From Prochlorococcus sp. AG-409-M05 (GTDB taxonomy: Bacteria; Cyanobacteriota; Cyanobacteriia; PCC-6307; Cyanobiaceae), in assembly GCA_003215435.1 (NCBI GenBank), contig QCKJ01000003.1, positions 124,001-188,000 of the forward strand: DNA of 64,000 nucleotides, given 5' to 3'. This document shows, piece after piece, positions 10,287 to 21,437 of the stretch (within the stretch, counting starts at the first letter, position 1; each line of letters begins with the position of its first letter). The position numbers and the translations under genes were made by a program. Below the pieces are notes generated by a model that worked only from the letters and a program-made list of their open reading frames with translations, ran no database searches and was not told where the DNA came from.

Positions 10287-10568
10287 GGCCGCGACGCGGA
10301 AATCATGCTTTGGGTCCCTCGAAGCAGGAGTGAACTAGCAATCAGTAACAACCATGTCCAAAGAAGTTCTACTCCTAAAGGTGGAAGGCTGTCTATGACC
10401 TTTTCATAGCACCAGAAAGCACAGTCTGCACATCAAAAATGGCTGGACAAATAAAAAGTCAAGGAAAACATTGCAAGGAATTATTTAATGCGAGTGATGA
10501 AATTAACTCGTTTGGTGGTGATTTTTAGAAGAGATTTGTATGCTCAAAGAGGATCCTGGCTCTAGAGG

Positions 10569-13274
10569 GTGCCCCTTTCCACGCAAAATTTCACTATGGA
10601 TGATGCTAATAATTGCTATTCACGAGAATCGTCACCTCGAACGAGTCTTGAAATCCGTAACGCATTTGTAAATTATTTTGCTGAGCGAGAGCATGAAGTA
10701 GTTAACAGTGCATCACTAATTCCGGAAGACCCAACGGTATTACTTACTATCGCAGGCATGTTGCCTTTTAAACCTATTTTTCTTGGACAGGTAAAAGCAC
10801 CCTCTCAAAGAGCAGTAAGCGTACAAAAATGTATACGCACCAACGATATAGAAAATGTCGGACGAACTGCTAGGCATCAAACATTCTTCGAAATGCTAGG
10901 AAACTTTTCCTTCGGCAATTATTTCAAGGAAGAGGCGATTAGATGGGCTTGGGAGCTCAGTACGAATGTTTACAAACTAGATCCACAGAGACTCATCATC
11001 AGTGTGTTCAGAGAAGACGATGAAGCTGCATCTATTTGGCAAGACTTAATAGGTGTTAACCCAAAAAAAATCATCCGAATGGATGAAAAAGATAACTTCT
11101 GGGCATCAGGACCTACAGGGCCATGTGGCCCTTGCTCCGAGATGTATTACGACTTTCTCCCGGAATTGGGAGATGACTCAATTGACTTAGAAGACGAAAA
11201 CAGATTCATCGAGTTTTACAATCTGGTCTTTATGGAATTCAACCGAGACAATAAAGGAAAACTAACACCACTTAAAAATCGAAGCATAGACACTGGCATG
11301 GGCCTAGAAAGAATGGCTCAAATCCTTCAAAGAGTTCCAAACAATTATGAAACAGATCTTATTTTCCCAATCATTGAGAAAGCAGCAAGATTGGCATCAA
11401 TCGACTATCTAAAAGTAGATGTAAAAACAAAAACTTCCCTAAAAATCATAGGTGATCACAGCAGAGCTATTACGCATCTAATAGCAGATGGTGTTAGAGC
11501 AAGCAACCTAGGGCGTGGATATGTCTTAAGAAGACTCCTGCGAAGAGTGGTTCGACATGGACGATTGATTGGTATTAATCAAACATTCCTCACGCAGATG
11601 GGAGAATCAGTAATTGAATTAATGAGCTCAATTTACCCAAACTTAATTGAAAACAAGGTGTATATCCTGAAAGAACTTGAAACAGAAGAAGAAAGGTTTT
11701 TAGAAACCCTTGAGCGTGGAGAAAAATTACTAAATAGCCTTCTCAAAAGTAATCCAAGCAAAATCAAAGGTGAGCAAGCCTTTGAGCTCTATGACACATA
11801 TGGGTTCCCTTTAGAATTAACCGAAGAGATTGCAAGCGAATATGGAGTAGAGGTGGACTTGAAAGGCTTCAACAAAGCCATGAACGAGCAAAAAAAACGT
11901 GCCAAAGCGGCGTCTATATCTATAGATCTAACTGTCCAAAGCTCTATTGAACAAATCGTAAAAGAAATAGAGCCAACAACTTTTAAAGGGTATGAGACTT
12001 TAGAAGAAAGAAGCCAAGTCAAAGCCCTTATCGTCAATGGTAAACCCTCCAACATTGGAGTATCAGGAGATGAGATTCAAGTGATCCTTGATAGCACTCC
12101 CTTTTATGGTGAGAGTGGTGGGCAAGTGGGAGATCGGGGACATTTAAAAGGCATCATTCATGACAACGATGCAGTGAGCATAGCCATCAATGCTGTCAAC
12201 ACAAATAAGAACGTTTTTGTACATAACGGCTTTATCGAAAAAGGTCAGTTGTCAGTAGGAGATGTAGTCAATGGTCAAGTTGATCGAATCTCTCGTAGCC
12301 GAGCACAGGCTCATCACACTGCTACCCATCTATTGCAAGCAGCTCTTAAAAAAGTCAAAGGACCTGACATCAGTCAGGCAGGATCTCTCGTTGACTTCAA
12401 CCGACTTCGTTTTGACTTTCACGCACCAAATCCTGTTACCTCTAAAGAGCTTGAAGAAATCGAACAGCTAATTAATCTTTGGATTAATGAAGCTTATCCA
12501 TTAGAAATCAGTCAAATGTCACTTGAGAATGCCAAGTCAGCAGGTGCAATTGCAATGTTCGGTGAGAAATACGAAGATATAGTAAGAGTCGTAAATGTAC
12601 CAGGAGTCTCACTAGAGCTATGTGGTGGTACACATGTAAAAAACACTTCGGAGATAGGGTTCCTGAAAATCTTGAATGAAACTAGTGTCGCTGCTGGTAT
12701 TCGGAGAATAGAAGCCATAGCTGGGCCAGCAATCATGGGTTTCTTAAACGAGCGAGATAAAATCGTCAAAGATCTAGCGGAAAGATTTAAATCGCAGCCA
12801 AATGAAATTATTGATCGGGTGATCTCCTTACAAGAAGAGCTCAAACTCACAACAAAAAGCCTAGAAAGATCACGCGAAGAACTTGCACTAACAAAAGCAA
12901 TATCCTTCGCAAGCAATGCAATTCATATTAACAATAGTCAATTAATAATAGAACGCCTAGATGGAATAGATGGAACCGGATTACAGGGTGCCGCGCAAGG
13001 GCTTGTTGCTCGTTTAGGGAAGAATAGTGTCGTAATTTTTGGAGGGCTACCAAATCCAAATGATGAAAAAAAAGTTGTCCTTATAGCGGCATTTGGTGAG
13101 ACAGTAATTTCATATGGTCTACAAGCAGGCAAGTTTATAGGTGAAGTTGCGAAAATATGTGGTGGTGGTGGTGGTGGGCGATCAAATATTGCACAAGCTG
13201 GTGGTCGTGATGGATCGAAGCTAGATCATGCATTAAAAGTTGCACGAGAAAAACTTATTACAAAGCTTCAATAA
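10569..13274 (+). CDS. alaS: Alanyl-tRNA synthetase (true start may be ATG at 10596)
   Basis: 901 aa; AlaRS motifs (LLTIAGMLPFKPIFLG, HTATHLLQAALK, LELCGGTHV, CGGGGGGRSNIAQAGG). ORF-track start is GTG; MDDANNC at 10596 is an alternative. Confidence 0.97.
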   Translation: MPLSTQNFTMDDANNCYSRESSPRTSLEIRNAFVNYFAEREHEVVNSASLIPEDPTVLLTIAGMLPFKPIFLGQVKAPSQRAVSVQKCIRTNDIENVGRTARHQTFFEMLGNFSFGNYFKEEAIRWAWELSTNVYKLDPQRLIISVFREDDEAASIWQDLIGVNPKKIIRMDEKDNFWASGPTGPCGPCSEMYYDFLPELGDDSIDLEDENRFIEFYNLVFMEFNRDNKGKLTPLKNRSIDTGMGLERMAQILQRVPNNYETDLIFPIIEKAARLASIDYLKVDVKTKTSLKIIGDHSRAITHLIADGVRASNLGRGYVLRRLLRRVVRHGRLIGINQTFLTQMGESVIELMSSIYPNLIENKVYILKELETEEERFLETLERGEKLLNSLLKSNPSKIKGEQAFELYDTYGFPLELTEEIASEYGVEVDLKGFNKAMNEQKKRAKAASISIDLTVQSSIEQIVKEIEPTTFKGYETLEERSQVKALIVNGKPSNIGVSGDEIQVILDSTPFYGESGGQVGDRGHLKGIIHDNDAVSIAINAVNTNKNVFVHNGFIEKGQLSVGDVVNGQVDRISRSRAQAHHTATHLLQAALKKVKGPDISQAGSLVDFNRLRFDFHAPNPVTSKELEEIEQLINLWINEAYPLEISQMSLENAKSAGAIAMFGEKYEDIVRVVNVPGVSLELCGGTHVKNTSEIGFLKILNETSVAAGIRRIEAIAGPAIMGFLNERDKIVKDLAERFKSQPNEIIDRVISLQEELKLTTKSLERSREELALTKAISFASNAIHINNSQLIIERLDGIDGTGLQGAAQGLVARLGKNSVVIFGGLPNPNDEKKVVLIAAFGETVISYGLQAGKFIGEVAKICGGGGGGRSNIAQAGGRDGSKLDHALKVAREKLITKLQ

Positions 13275-13276
13275 AA

Positions 13277-15202
13277 CTACCCATGAAGATACGTACTTTG
13301 GCGCAAACTTGTCTCAACATGATCCAATAGACGTCGAGCGTCACTAATTTTCAAGGTCCCTCTTTGAATCGCAGATTCACTAGCTATGCGTAACCTTTCA
13401 AGTAATTGTTCAGGATCATGATCCATCGCTTCAAGTACCTCGGAATTTGTATTTCCACGAACAACATGATCAAGCTTATACCCACCAGTAGATGTCAATC
13501 GAACATTGACTGAGTTAGTGCTGCCAAACAAATTATGTAAATTACCCATTACTTCTTGATATGCACCACCCAGAAAGACTCCTATCAAGTATGGCTGATC
13601 CTCAAGAAATGTGTGGAGTTCTAGAAATGACTTTTTATTGCCATTATCAATAAAATTAGCAAGTTTTCCATCGGAGTCACAAGTTAAATCCGCAAAATGT
13701 CCAAGGTGAGTGGGCTCTTCATTTAATCGATGTATTGGCATCACAGGAAACAACTGTTCAATCGCCCAGGTGTCTGGCGCTGAGCGAAAAATCGAGAAGT
13801 TTGCATAATAGGTGCTTGTAAGTACAGACCGAAGAGCCTTCAGCTCATCTGGAATAGTTCTATCCAGGGGAAGTCGCTGTACAAGGGCTCTCGCACAAGC
13901 AGATGTGAGTTGCTCAGCCATCGCTCTCTGAGGCAATCCAAGATAGCCAAGTCGAAATGCTGTTAAAGCATCATCCCTAAACTTGACTGCATCATTCCAA
14001 GCCTCCTGAAGACTTGAGAATTCTGCATCAGAGTCCAAAGGAATAATTTGAATATTTGACAACGTCTCCCGTAAATTGCGAACAACAAGTGGCTCTTCAT
14101 CAGTAACCTCAGGAACCGCAACTTGCATACTTCCCGTCCCAAGAACATTAAATACCAAAATAGAAAAGTGACTAGCGATAGCCCGTCCACTCTCACTAAC
14201 GAGGGTTGGTACCTCTATTTGATTGGCATCACAACATTCACGTACAGTTGCAACCACATCATTTGCATAATTTTGAAGAGAATAGTTTGTTGAAGCTGAG
14301 GTAGCTGTTCTACTACCGTCATAATCAATACCTAAGCCACCGCCAACGTCTAAATACCCCATAGGGGCCCCTAAACGTCTTAATTCAACATAAATCTGGG
14401 AAGCTTCTTGTAAGGCATCTTTGAGAACAGCAATATCATTAATCTGACTGCCCAAGTGAAAGTGCAGCAATCGCAAATCATTTAATAAGTCAGCATCCCG
14501 CAATGCTTCAACGGTCAACAAGATATCAGGAACAGTCAGGCCAAACTTGGCAGTTTCACCTACTGATGAACCCCAACGACCACTACTACGGCTAGCAAGC
14601 TTTGTTCGGATTCCAATTAATGGTGATGCACCAAGCTCACGGTTAGCCGCAATAATTCTGTCAACTTCATCTGGTTGCTCAATCACTACAACTGGTTGCC
14701 GTCCAAGTTGGCGAGAAAGAGTAGCTGTTTCTATATAGCGTTGATCTTTATATCCATTACAAATCAACAAAGCATCAGGATCATCAATTAAAGACAAGGC
14801 AATTAATAATTCCGCCTTACTACCCACCTCTAAGCCAAAATGCCAACGTTGACCACAAGTCATCAATTCTTCAACTACATGACGTTGTTGATTACATTTA
14901 ATAGGAAATACACCCTGAAAACGCCCCATATATTCGTAATGCTCAATAGCACTAGCAAAGGCCTCATGTAATCGACTCAGACGATCTTCAAGAATGTCAT
15001 CAAAGCGAATCAAAAGTGGTAGCTCTAGGTTTCTTCCTTCCAATCCATGTACTAATTCAACCAAATCAATTGTCGATCCTCCTTCTCCCTTAGGAGAAAT
15101 ACTGATATTTCCAAGCTCATTGATAGAAAAATAAGGAGACCCCCATTTCTCCAAACCAAACAATTGAGAACTATCACCAATAGACCAATCAGACTTTGGC
15201 AT
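13277..15202 (-). CDS. speA: Biosynthetic arginine decarboxylase
   Basis: 641 aa; PLP-binding GRFQGVFPIKCNQQRHVVEEL, LHFHLGSQI, YLDVGGGLGIDYDG. Confidence 0.95.
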   Translation of the reverse strand: MPKSDWSIGDSSQLFGLEKWGSPYFSINELGNISISPKGEGGSTIDLVELVHGLEGRNLELPLLIRFDDILEDRLSRLHEAFASAIEHYEYMGRFQGVFPIKCNQQRHVVEELMTCGQRWHFGLEVGSKAELLIALSLIDDPDALLICNGYKDQRYIETATLSRQLGRQPVVVIEQPDEVDRIIAANRELGASPLIGIRTKLASRSSGRWGSSVGETAKFGLTVPDILLTVEALRDADLLNDLRLLHFHLGSQINDIAVLKDALQEASQIYVELRRLGAPMGYLDVGGGLGIDYDGSRTATSASTNYSLQNYANDVVATVRECCDANQIEVPTLVSESGRAIASHFSILVFNVLGTGSMQVAVPEVTDEEPLVVRNLRETLSNIQIIPLDSDAEFSSLQEAWNDAVKFRDDALTAFRLGYLGLPQRAMAEQLTSACARALVQRLPLDRTIPDELKALRSVLTSTYYANFSIFRSAPDTWAIEQLFPVMPIHRLNEEPTHLGHFADLTCDSDGKLANFIDNGNKKSFLELHTFLEDQPYLIGVFLGGAYQEVMGNLHNLFGSTNSVNVRLTSTGGYKLDHVVRGNTNSEVLEAMDHDPEQLLERLRIASESAIQRGTLKISDARRLLDHVETSLRQSTYLHG

Positions 15203-15379
15203 GGAAATTAGGCCTCTGGAACTGACAAATGGGCAGAATCATCAAACACTATGCAATCGTCTACAGAACTCTTTAAGTAGGTCTAACATTCAGCCAGTAT
15301 TGGGGCTGCCAGGCTTGTACTTGCCAAGAAGGCAGGTCCCCGATGACTATAACCAGATTATTCACTTGCTTTAAATTTC

Positions 15380-15838
15380 ATGGACCGAGAAAAGACTTTT
15401 ATTGCTATCAAGCCAGATGGTGTACAACGTGGACTAGTGAGTGAAATCCTAGGGCGTTTTGAGCAAAAAGGTTTCAAATTAATAGGACTCAAATTTCTAA
15501 CCCCTAGCCGGGAGTTAGCTGAGCAACATTATGGTGTTCATAAAAACAAGCCTTTTTTCAATGGTTTGGTGGAATTCATAACCAGCGGTCCAGTAGTCGC
15601 TATGGTCTGGGAAGGAGAAGGAGTGATTGGAAGTGCGCGAAAATTAATTGGATCTACCAAACCCTTAGAAGCTGAACCAGGAACAATAAGAGGGGATTTT
15701 GCTGTGAATATCGGCCGAAATGTAATTCATGGCTCGGATGGTCCAGAAACAGCAAGTTTCGAAATCAGCCTTTGGTTCAAAGATTCTGAATTAACTAATT
15801 GGACACCTTCTGATGAAATTTGGCGTTTAGAAAACTGA
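15380..15838 (+). CDS. ndk: Nucleoside diphosphate kinase
   Basis: 152 aa; [43 protein letters not shown]. Confidence 0.97.
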   Translation: MDREKTFIAIKPDGVQRGLVSEILGRFEQKGFKLIGLKFLTPSRELAEQHYGVHKNKPFFNGLVEFITSGPVVAMVWEGEGVIGSARKLIGSTKPLEAEPGTIRGDFAVNIGRNVIHGSDGPETASFEISLWFKDSELTNWTPSDEIWRLEN

Positions 15839-15896
15839 CTAAACAATCATTTGATTCGTAATTACTGATTTAAATAATCATGTAATAAAACCAAAG

Positions 15897-17006
15897 TTAA
15901 GTTTCAACTTCAAACCTGTCCCAACGAAATGTTTGCAATAACTGCAGCAACTGATTACTGATCTGCTGACCACTTAAACAAGTAGCAATCAACTCTGCAG
16001 TTATTGCAGCTAGCAATACCCCATTTCGATGATGACCAGTAGCTAGCCATAACCCCTTTAAAGGAGATGGGCCAAGTAAAGGAGCCTCATCAGGAGTGCA
16101 AGGCCTAAAACCCCACCAACGTTCCATTGGAGGCCAGTTCCTTGCGTCTGGCAAAAGAGTGGTAATCCCATCTAAAAGTTCCTTCTGACCTAAGGGAGTT
16201 AAGCCTTCAGTAAAGCCAACAGAACGTTCACTGGTTGCACCAATAACAATTAAGCCATCCTCTCGAGGCACCATGTATGTACCCGGTCCAAAAATTACTC
16301 TCTTCAATGCATCTCGAGGAGCCTGTAAAGAAAACATCTGTCCTTTAACTGGAAATATTGGTAATCGATTCAAAACTTGGCCACTCCAAGCACCACTACA
16401 GAGAACTGCTTCATTACTCAGTATTATCTTCCTCTCTCCAGTTGCATCGCGTATTTCCACTCCATGAAAACGCTCCTGCTCATTCACTAGCTCAAGAACT
16501 TCAACCCCCTCTTGAAAATGAACACCAAGGCCAACACAAGCTTTCTCAAGAGCTCGCATTAGTCGCCTTCTATTATCTATCTGACCATCTTGGCTAAAAA
16601 GTAAACCAGCTTTCCAACAGGAACCAATTCCTAAAACTTCCTCTTCGAGTTCAGCACGATTCAAACATTGGCCAAAATCAGCGGTGGGATAAGAATCTCT
16701 TTCCTTCTCAGAAAGAAAAGGCACAACGATGCCACACAATCGGAGTCCACATGAAATGCCACTGTCATCTTCAATGGTCTTCACCCATGAAGGAATACGC
16801 TTCAAACTCAATTGACCTAACTTCAATAAATCCCCATTCAAACCTTCAGCATGAGGAGCAAGCATCCCAGCTGCTACAAAACCAGCAGCCTCGCTTCGCT
16901 GTCTACTTAAAATCTCAACTTTCCTGCCTTGACGGGCCAATTGATGCGCCACTGAAAGACCCATCAGCCCACCACCTAAAACCAATAAAGGATTATCAGA
17001 AATCAC
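15897..17006 (-). CDS. thiO: FAD-dependent oxidoreductase, glycine oxidase ThiO-like
   Basis: 369 aa; N-terminal GGGLMGLSVAHQLARQGRKVEIL Rossmann motif; C-terminal GFRPCTPDEAPLLGPSPLKGLWLATGHHRNGVLLAAITAELI. Confidence 0.83.
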   Translation of the reverse strand: MISDNPLLVLGGGLMGLSVAHQLARQGRKVEILSRQRSEAAGFVAAGMLAPHAEGLNGDLLKLGQLSLKRIPSWVKTIEDDSGISCGLRLCGIVVPFLSEKERDSYPTADFGQCLNRAELEEEVLGIGSCWKAGLLFSQDGQIDNRRRLMRALEKACVGLGVHFQEGVEVLELVNEQERFHGVEIRDATGERKIILSNEAVLCSGAWSGQVLNRLPIFPVKGQMFSLQAPRDALKRVIFGPGTYMVPREDGLIVIGATSERSVGFTEGLTPLGQKELLDGITTLLPDARNWPPMERWWGFRPCTPDEAPLLGPSPLKGLWLATGHHRNGVLLAAITAELIATCLSGQQISNQLLQLLQTFRWDRFEVET

Positions 17007-17114
17007 AAGTAGCGTATAAGTACGTAGGCTAAGGAAGTCAAAAGATCCATACCAATCAAATTCTGAAAGGTTAAAAGCCTTTTCATAAGATTCGACCCTC
17101 TAACAGGATAAGTA

Positions 17115-18587
17115 ATGTCATCAAAAACTCATTGGGAAGCTGTAATTGGTCTTGAAACCCATGTCCAATTAAATACACAGAGCAAAATCTTCACCGCTGC
17201 CTCTACAACATTTGGGGATGATCCAAATACCCATATTGACCCCGTAGTTTGCGGGTTACCAGGAACACTCCCAGTATTAAATCAAAAAGTTCTGGAATAT
17301 TCAGTCAAAGCAGCTATGGCACTCAACTTAAATATCGCAAGTCATAGCAAGTTCGATAGAAAGCAATATTTTTACCCTGACCTCCCTAAAAATTATCAAA
17401 TTTCTCAATATGATGAACCTATTGCAGAGGAGGGCTGGATTGAAGTAGAAGTTGCAGAGAAAGGGAAAGAAACCTATATCAAAAAAATTGGGATTGAACG
17501 TCTACATATGGAAGAAGATGCAGGAAAATTAGTTCATGCAGGTAGCGATAGGCTCGATGGCTCCACACACTCACTCGTAGACTACAACCGAGCTGGAGTC
17601 GCACTAGCAGAAATCGTAAGCAAGCCTGATCTTCGGACAGGTCGAGAGGCAGCTGAATACGCGTCTGAAATCCGACGAATCATGCGATACCTAGGCGTCT
17701 CTGATGGAAACATGCAAGAAGGCTCATTACGTTGCGATGTAAATATCTCAGTAAGGCAAGGCCCAAATGAACCCTTTGGAACAAAAGTAGAAATTAAAAA
17801 TATGAATTCGTTTTCAGCTATCCAAAAAGCCTGTGAATACGAAATTCAACGACAAATCAAGGCCTATGAAGAAGGTGAACCAATACTCCAAGAAACTCGT
17901 CTTTGGGATGAAAGCAAGCAATTTACTAAAAGTATGCGTAGCAAAGAAGGTGCAAGTGACTACAGATATTTCCCAGACCCAGATCTTGGTCCTATTGAAA
18001 TCAGCATCGAACAAAAAGAAGCATGGCGAAAAGAGCTTCCTGAATTACCTGCTCAGAAACGTAATCGTTATCGAGAAGAGCTTGGGCTTTCTCAATACGA
18101 CGCAAGGGTACTAACAGAAGAACTAGCTGTTACTAACTACTTCGAAGCAGCTGTCTTAGCAGATGCGGATCCAAAAACAGCATCGAATTGGATCACAGGA
18201 GACTTGGCAGCATACGTAAATTCAAACAAAATGACTTTCGCAGAACTACCTTTTTCCCCTGAATCATTAGCTGAAATGGTTCAAATGATTGAAGGAGGTA
18301 AAATTAGCGGGAAAATTGCTAAAGAAATACTTCCTGAACTCCTCAGTAAAGGTGGCTCTCCGAAGAACATTGTTGAGGAGCGTGGATTAGGAATGATAAG
18401 TGATCCAGACACTATTACCTCATTAATCGATGAGATTTTAAACAACCATCCAGAAGAAGTAAATGCTTTTAAAGGTGGGAAAAAAAAGCTTCAGGGATTC
18501 TTTGTAGGCCAATTAATGAAAAAAACTGGAGGTAAAGCTGATCCGAAGCTTAGCAATCAAATCCTTAATGAAAAGCTCAATAAATAA
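17115..18587 (+). CDS. gatB: Aspartyl/glutamyl-tRNA amidotransferase subunit B
   Basis: 490 aa; VIGLETHVQLNTQSKIF, MEEDAGKLVH, SDYRYFPDPDLGP. Confidence 0.97.
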   Translation: MSSKTHWEAVIGLETHVQLNTQSKIFTAASTTFGDDPNTHIDPVVCGLPGTLPVLNQKVLEYSVKAAMALNLNIASHSKFDRKQYFYPDLPKNYQISQYDEPIAEEGWIEVEVAEKGKETYIKKIGIERLHMEEDAGKLVHAGSDRLDGSTHSLVDYNRAGVALAEIVSKPDLRTGREAAEYASEIRRIMRYLGVSDGNMQEGSLRCDVNISVRQGPNEPFGTKVEIKNMNSFSAIQKACEYEIQRQIKAYEEGEPILQETRLWDESKQFTKSMRSKEGASDYRYFPDPDLGPIEISIEQKEAWRKELPELPAQKRNRYREELGLSQYDARVLTEELAVTNYFEAAVLADADPKTASNWITGDLAAYVNSNKMTFAELPFSPESLAEMVQMIEGGKISGKIAKEILPELLSKGGSPKNIVEERGLGMISDPDTITSLIDEILNNHPEEVNAFKGGKKKLQGFFVGQLMKKTGGKADPKLSNQILNEKLNK

Positions 18588-18591
18588 ATAA

Positions 18592-19230
18592 TTATAGTAA
18601 TCCTTTTACTTGAGAAATCCAACTAAAATGATCACCACTATTATCTATAACTACATCAGCGAAACTAATTTTCACATCTAAGGGCAACTGAGCAGATATA
18701 CGTGCATTAGCATCTGCTACTGTAAAGCCTTCTCGATCAATTAAGCGTCTTATCTGTTGATCTGGATTACATGAAACAACCCATATCTCAGAGCACATTT
18801 CTGTATATTTAGCCTCAAATAATAAAGGAATTAGCAAAACAACGATTGGCTCTTTTCTAAGATTCGTAAGCTCTTGTACGATGAGCTGAAAAACCTGAGG
18901 ATGGATAAGTTCCTCCAACCATCGCCTCTCTTGTGGGTCAGAAAAAATAATGTGACTTAAGGCAGAGCGATCTAACACATCATTATTTTCACAGCCATCA
19001 ACCACTACTGTTTTTCCATATCGATGAATGACAGCCAAAGTAGTTTTAGAACCTTTTGTGAGGAGATTTCTAGCTAAAACATCAGCGTCAAGGACCGGGA
19101 GGGCTTGCACGTTTTGAAGGTAATGAGCCACACTGCTCTTACCTGTGGCTATTCCACCAGTAATGCCAATACGTCGTTGTTTGCCGTCCCAACGAAATTG
19201 GCTGGAAGAGCTTTTCTGATGATGGGTCAT
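18592..19230 (-). CDS. coaE: Dephospho-CoA kinase
   Basis: 212 aa; IGITGGIATGKSSVAHYL P-loop, LDADVLARNLL, LIPLLFEAKY. Confidence 0.93.
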   Translation of the reverse strand: MTHHQKSSSSQFRWDGKQRRIGITGGIATGKSSVAHYLQNVQALPVLDADVLARNLLTKGSKTTLAVIHRYGKTVVVDGCENNDVLDRSALSHIIFSDPQERRWLEELIHPQVFQLIVQELTNLRKEPIVVLLIPLLFEAKYTEMCSEIWVVSCNPDQQIRRLIDREGFTVADANARISAQLPLDVKISFADVVIDNSGDHFSWISQVKGLL

Positions 19231-19247
19231 TGTTATAGGAGCTTAGT

Positions 19248-20510
19248 TTGAATCACCCAGAAAAAAAATTAGAAAACCACTTTGATGAATTGTGGTCTCT
19301 TACATCAGGAGGAATTGCGGCTCCAAAAGGCTTTCAAGCAGCTGGCATCAAAGCTAACTTAAAGCAATCAGAAAACTCAGATCTTGCATTACTAGTAGTA
19401 CCAAAAGGAACAATTTGTTCCGGTGTATTTACACAATCAATGATGAAGGCAAATTGTATAGAGCTTTGTCAAGAACGTCTAAAAGCTAGAAATGGCCTTA
19501 TTAGAGCTGTGCTAATAAATTCTGGTCAAGCAAATGCATGTACTGGGGAACAAGGAATACAAGATAATCTAAAAATCACGAATGCATTAAGTCAGAAGCT
19601 TGGATTAAGCAATAAGGAGATTTTAATCTGTTCTACAGGGGTTATTGGAGTTCGTATTCCGACAGGAAACTTACTACGTCATCTTGATAAACTAATAATG
19701 TCTCTAAACGAGATCTGTGGAAAAGATGCTGCTAAAGCAATAATGACTACAGATTTAAAGGAAAAAGAAATATCTATAGAAGCTAATTTGGGCAATAGAA
19801 GGGTGCGAATTGGTGGAATGGCTAAAGGTTCAGGAATGATTCACCCAAATATGGCAACGATGCTAGCTTATTTAACATGTGACGTGAAAATACCCAAGGT
19901 TATTTGGGATGAGATAATTAAAGACTCTGCACAAAAATCATTTAATGCGATAACCGTTGATGGGGACACCAGTACAAATGATACCTTTTTAGGGTTTTGC
20001 ACAGGAGAACCATTAGAAGCAAGTCATATAGAAGCCTTAAAATATGGTGTCGATAAAGTAACAAACTATCTAGCAAAAGAAATCGCAAGAGACGGCGAAG
20101 GTGCGACTTCTTTAATTGAAGTTAATGTAGAAGGTTGCGCGAATGATGATGAAGCAAGGCTAGTTGGAAGAAAAGTATGTAGTTCCTCATTAGTAAAAAC
20201 AGCTATTCATGGTTGTGATCCGAATTGGGGCAGAATAATATCCGCAATAGGAAATTCAGGAGTAGCAATTAATCCAAAAGAAGTAAATCTTTGGGTAGGT
20301 GAATTCCTGATTCTAAAAGATGGACTTCCAGTAGACTTTGACAAATCTGCATGTGTTCAATACATGAAAGAAACAAGGAAGAATATTGATGTTTCACATA
20401 ACAAAATAGGTATAAAGATTAGAATTGGTAATGGAATAGGGAAAGGCAGTGCATGGGGGTGTGATTTGTCAAAGGATTACATAACTATAAATGCCGATTA
20501 CACAACTTAA
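19248..20510 (+). CDS. argJ: Bifunctional glutamate N-acetyltransferase/amino-acid acetyltransferase ArgJ (TTG start)
   Basis: 420 aa; autoprocessing motif KGSGMIHPNMATMLAYLTCD; AGGAG 6 nt upstream of TTG. Confidence 0.95.
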   Translation: MNHPEKKLENHFDELWSLTSGGIAAPKGFQAAGIKANLKQSENSDLALLVVPKGTICSGVFTQSMMKANCIELCQERLKARNGLIRAVLINSGQANACTGEQGIQDNLKITNALSQKLGLSNKEILICSTGVIGVRIPTGNLLRHLDKLIMSLNEICGKDAAKAIMTTDLKEKEISIEANLGNRRVRIGGMAKGSGMIHPNMATMLAYLTCDVKIPKVIWDEIIKDSAQKSFNAITVDGDTSTNDTFLGFCTGEPLEASHIEALKYGVDKVTNYLAKEIARDGEGATSLIEVNVEGCANDDEARLVGRKVCSSSLVKTAIHGCDPNWGRIISAIGNSGVAINPKEVNLWVGEFLILKDGLPVDFDKSACVQYMKETRKNIDVSHNKIGIKIRIGNGIGKGSAWGCDLSKDYITINADYTT

Positions 20511-20532
20511 ACTTTGACTAATAAATTTTCTT

Positions 20533-21414
20533 TTGAATATCAATTATCAAGACTCTTTTAATAATATGAACAGCATTAAGATGTCAAGTCTTGCCGATCT
20601 TCCATTACTACCCAAGCTAAAACTTGCAGTGGTTGGTCATGTTGAATGGGTAAACTTCTTGGCTTTAGACAAACTTCCTCAAGCAGGAATAATTGGTCAC
20701 GCAAACAATTCTTTCGAGGCCCCAGCAGGTGGAGGAGCTGTAATAGCTGTGAAAATGGCAGAGATCCTTAAACAGCCTGTTCACTTCATCACAGCTCTTG
20801 GGAATGATGAGTTAGGCGAAAAATCTCACCAAAGACTAAAAGAACTTGGCCTTGTCATGCATGTTGCTTGGAAAAATAAGCCAACACGGCGAGGGATAAG
20901 TATGGTAGACCAACATGGCGAAAGAGCTATTACCGTTGTTGGCGAAAGGCTAACTCCTACTTCAAATGATGAGCTTCCTTGGAATGAACTAGGAGATTTT
21001 GATGGGATATTTGTGACGGCAACAGATGCAAAAGGACTTCAATTTTGTAGAAAAGCTCGTTTAATTGCAGCAACCCCGAGAATAGGAATAGACATACTTC
21101 AAAAATCAAATGTTCATCTAAATGCTTTGATTGGCAGTGGACTAGATCCGGGAGAAACGATCGATCCTAAAAATCTTAAAAAAGAGCCAGAATTTCAAAT
21201 TGCTACTCTAGGGGCGAAAGGTGGAAAAATACTTCCAAATAAATACTTCGAGGCTGTAAATTTATCCTCTCCTATGGTTGATACCTATGGATGTGGGGAC
21301 ACTTTTGCTGCAGGAGTTACGACAGGACTTGCTGCTAATTGGAGCCTTAATCATGCAATAACTCTTGGAGCTCACATGGGAGCAAAATGCACAACTTATT
21401 TTGGCCCATATTAA
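20533..21414 (+). CDS. PfkB-family carbohydrate/nucleoside kinase
   Basis: 293 aa; NSFEAPAGGGAVIAVKMAEI and PMVDTYGCGDTFAAGVTTGLA PfkB signatures. Confidence 0.88.
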   Translation: MNINYQDSFNNMNSIKMSSLADLPLLPKLKLAVVGHVEWVNFLALDKLPQAGIIGHANNSFEAPAGGGAVIAVKMAEILKQPVHFITALGNDELGEKSHQRLKELGLVMHVAWKNKPTRRGISMVDQHGERAITVVGERLTPTSNDELPWNELGDFDGIFVTATDAKGLQFCRKARLIAATPRIGIDILQKSNVHLNALIGSGLDPGETIDPKNLKKEPEFQIATLGAKGGKILPNKYFEAVNLSSPMVDTYGCGDTFAAGVTTGLAANWSLNHAITLGAHMGAKCTTYFGPY

Positions 21415-21437
21415 TCTCAATCAAAAAGGTAAAAGAC

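Noticed and set aside
10152-10409. 85-aa plus-strand ORF at the SNF2 5' end
   Set aside because: Largely antisense to the SNF2 N-terminus; no SD or domain support.
12512-12916. 134-aa minus-strand ORF
   Set aside because: Antisense inside alaS; no domain signal.
13159-13180. GGT tandem run (ggtggtggtggtggtggg)
   Set aside because: Encodes the conserved CGGGGGGR glycine stretch of AlaRS, not an independent repeat.
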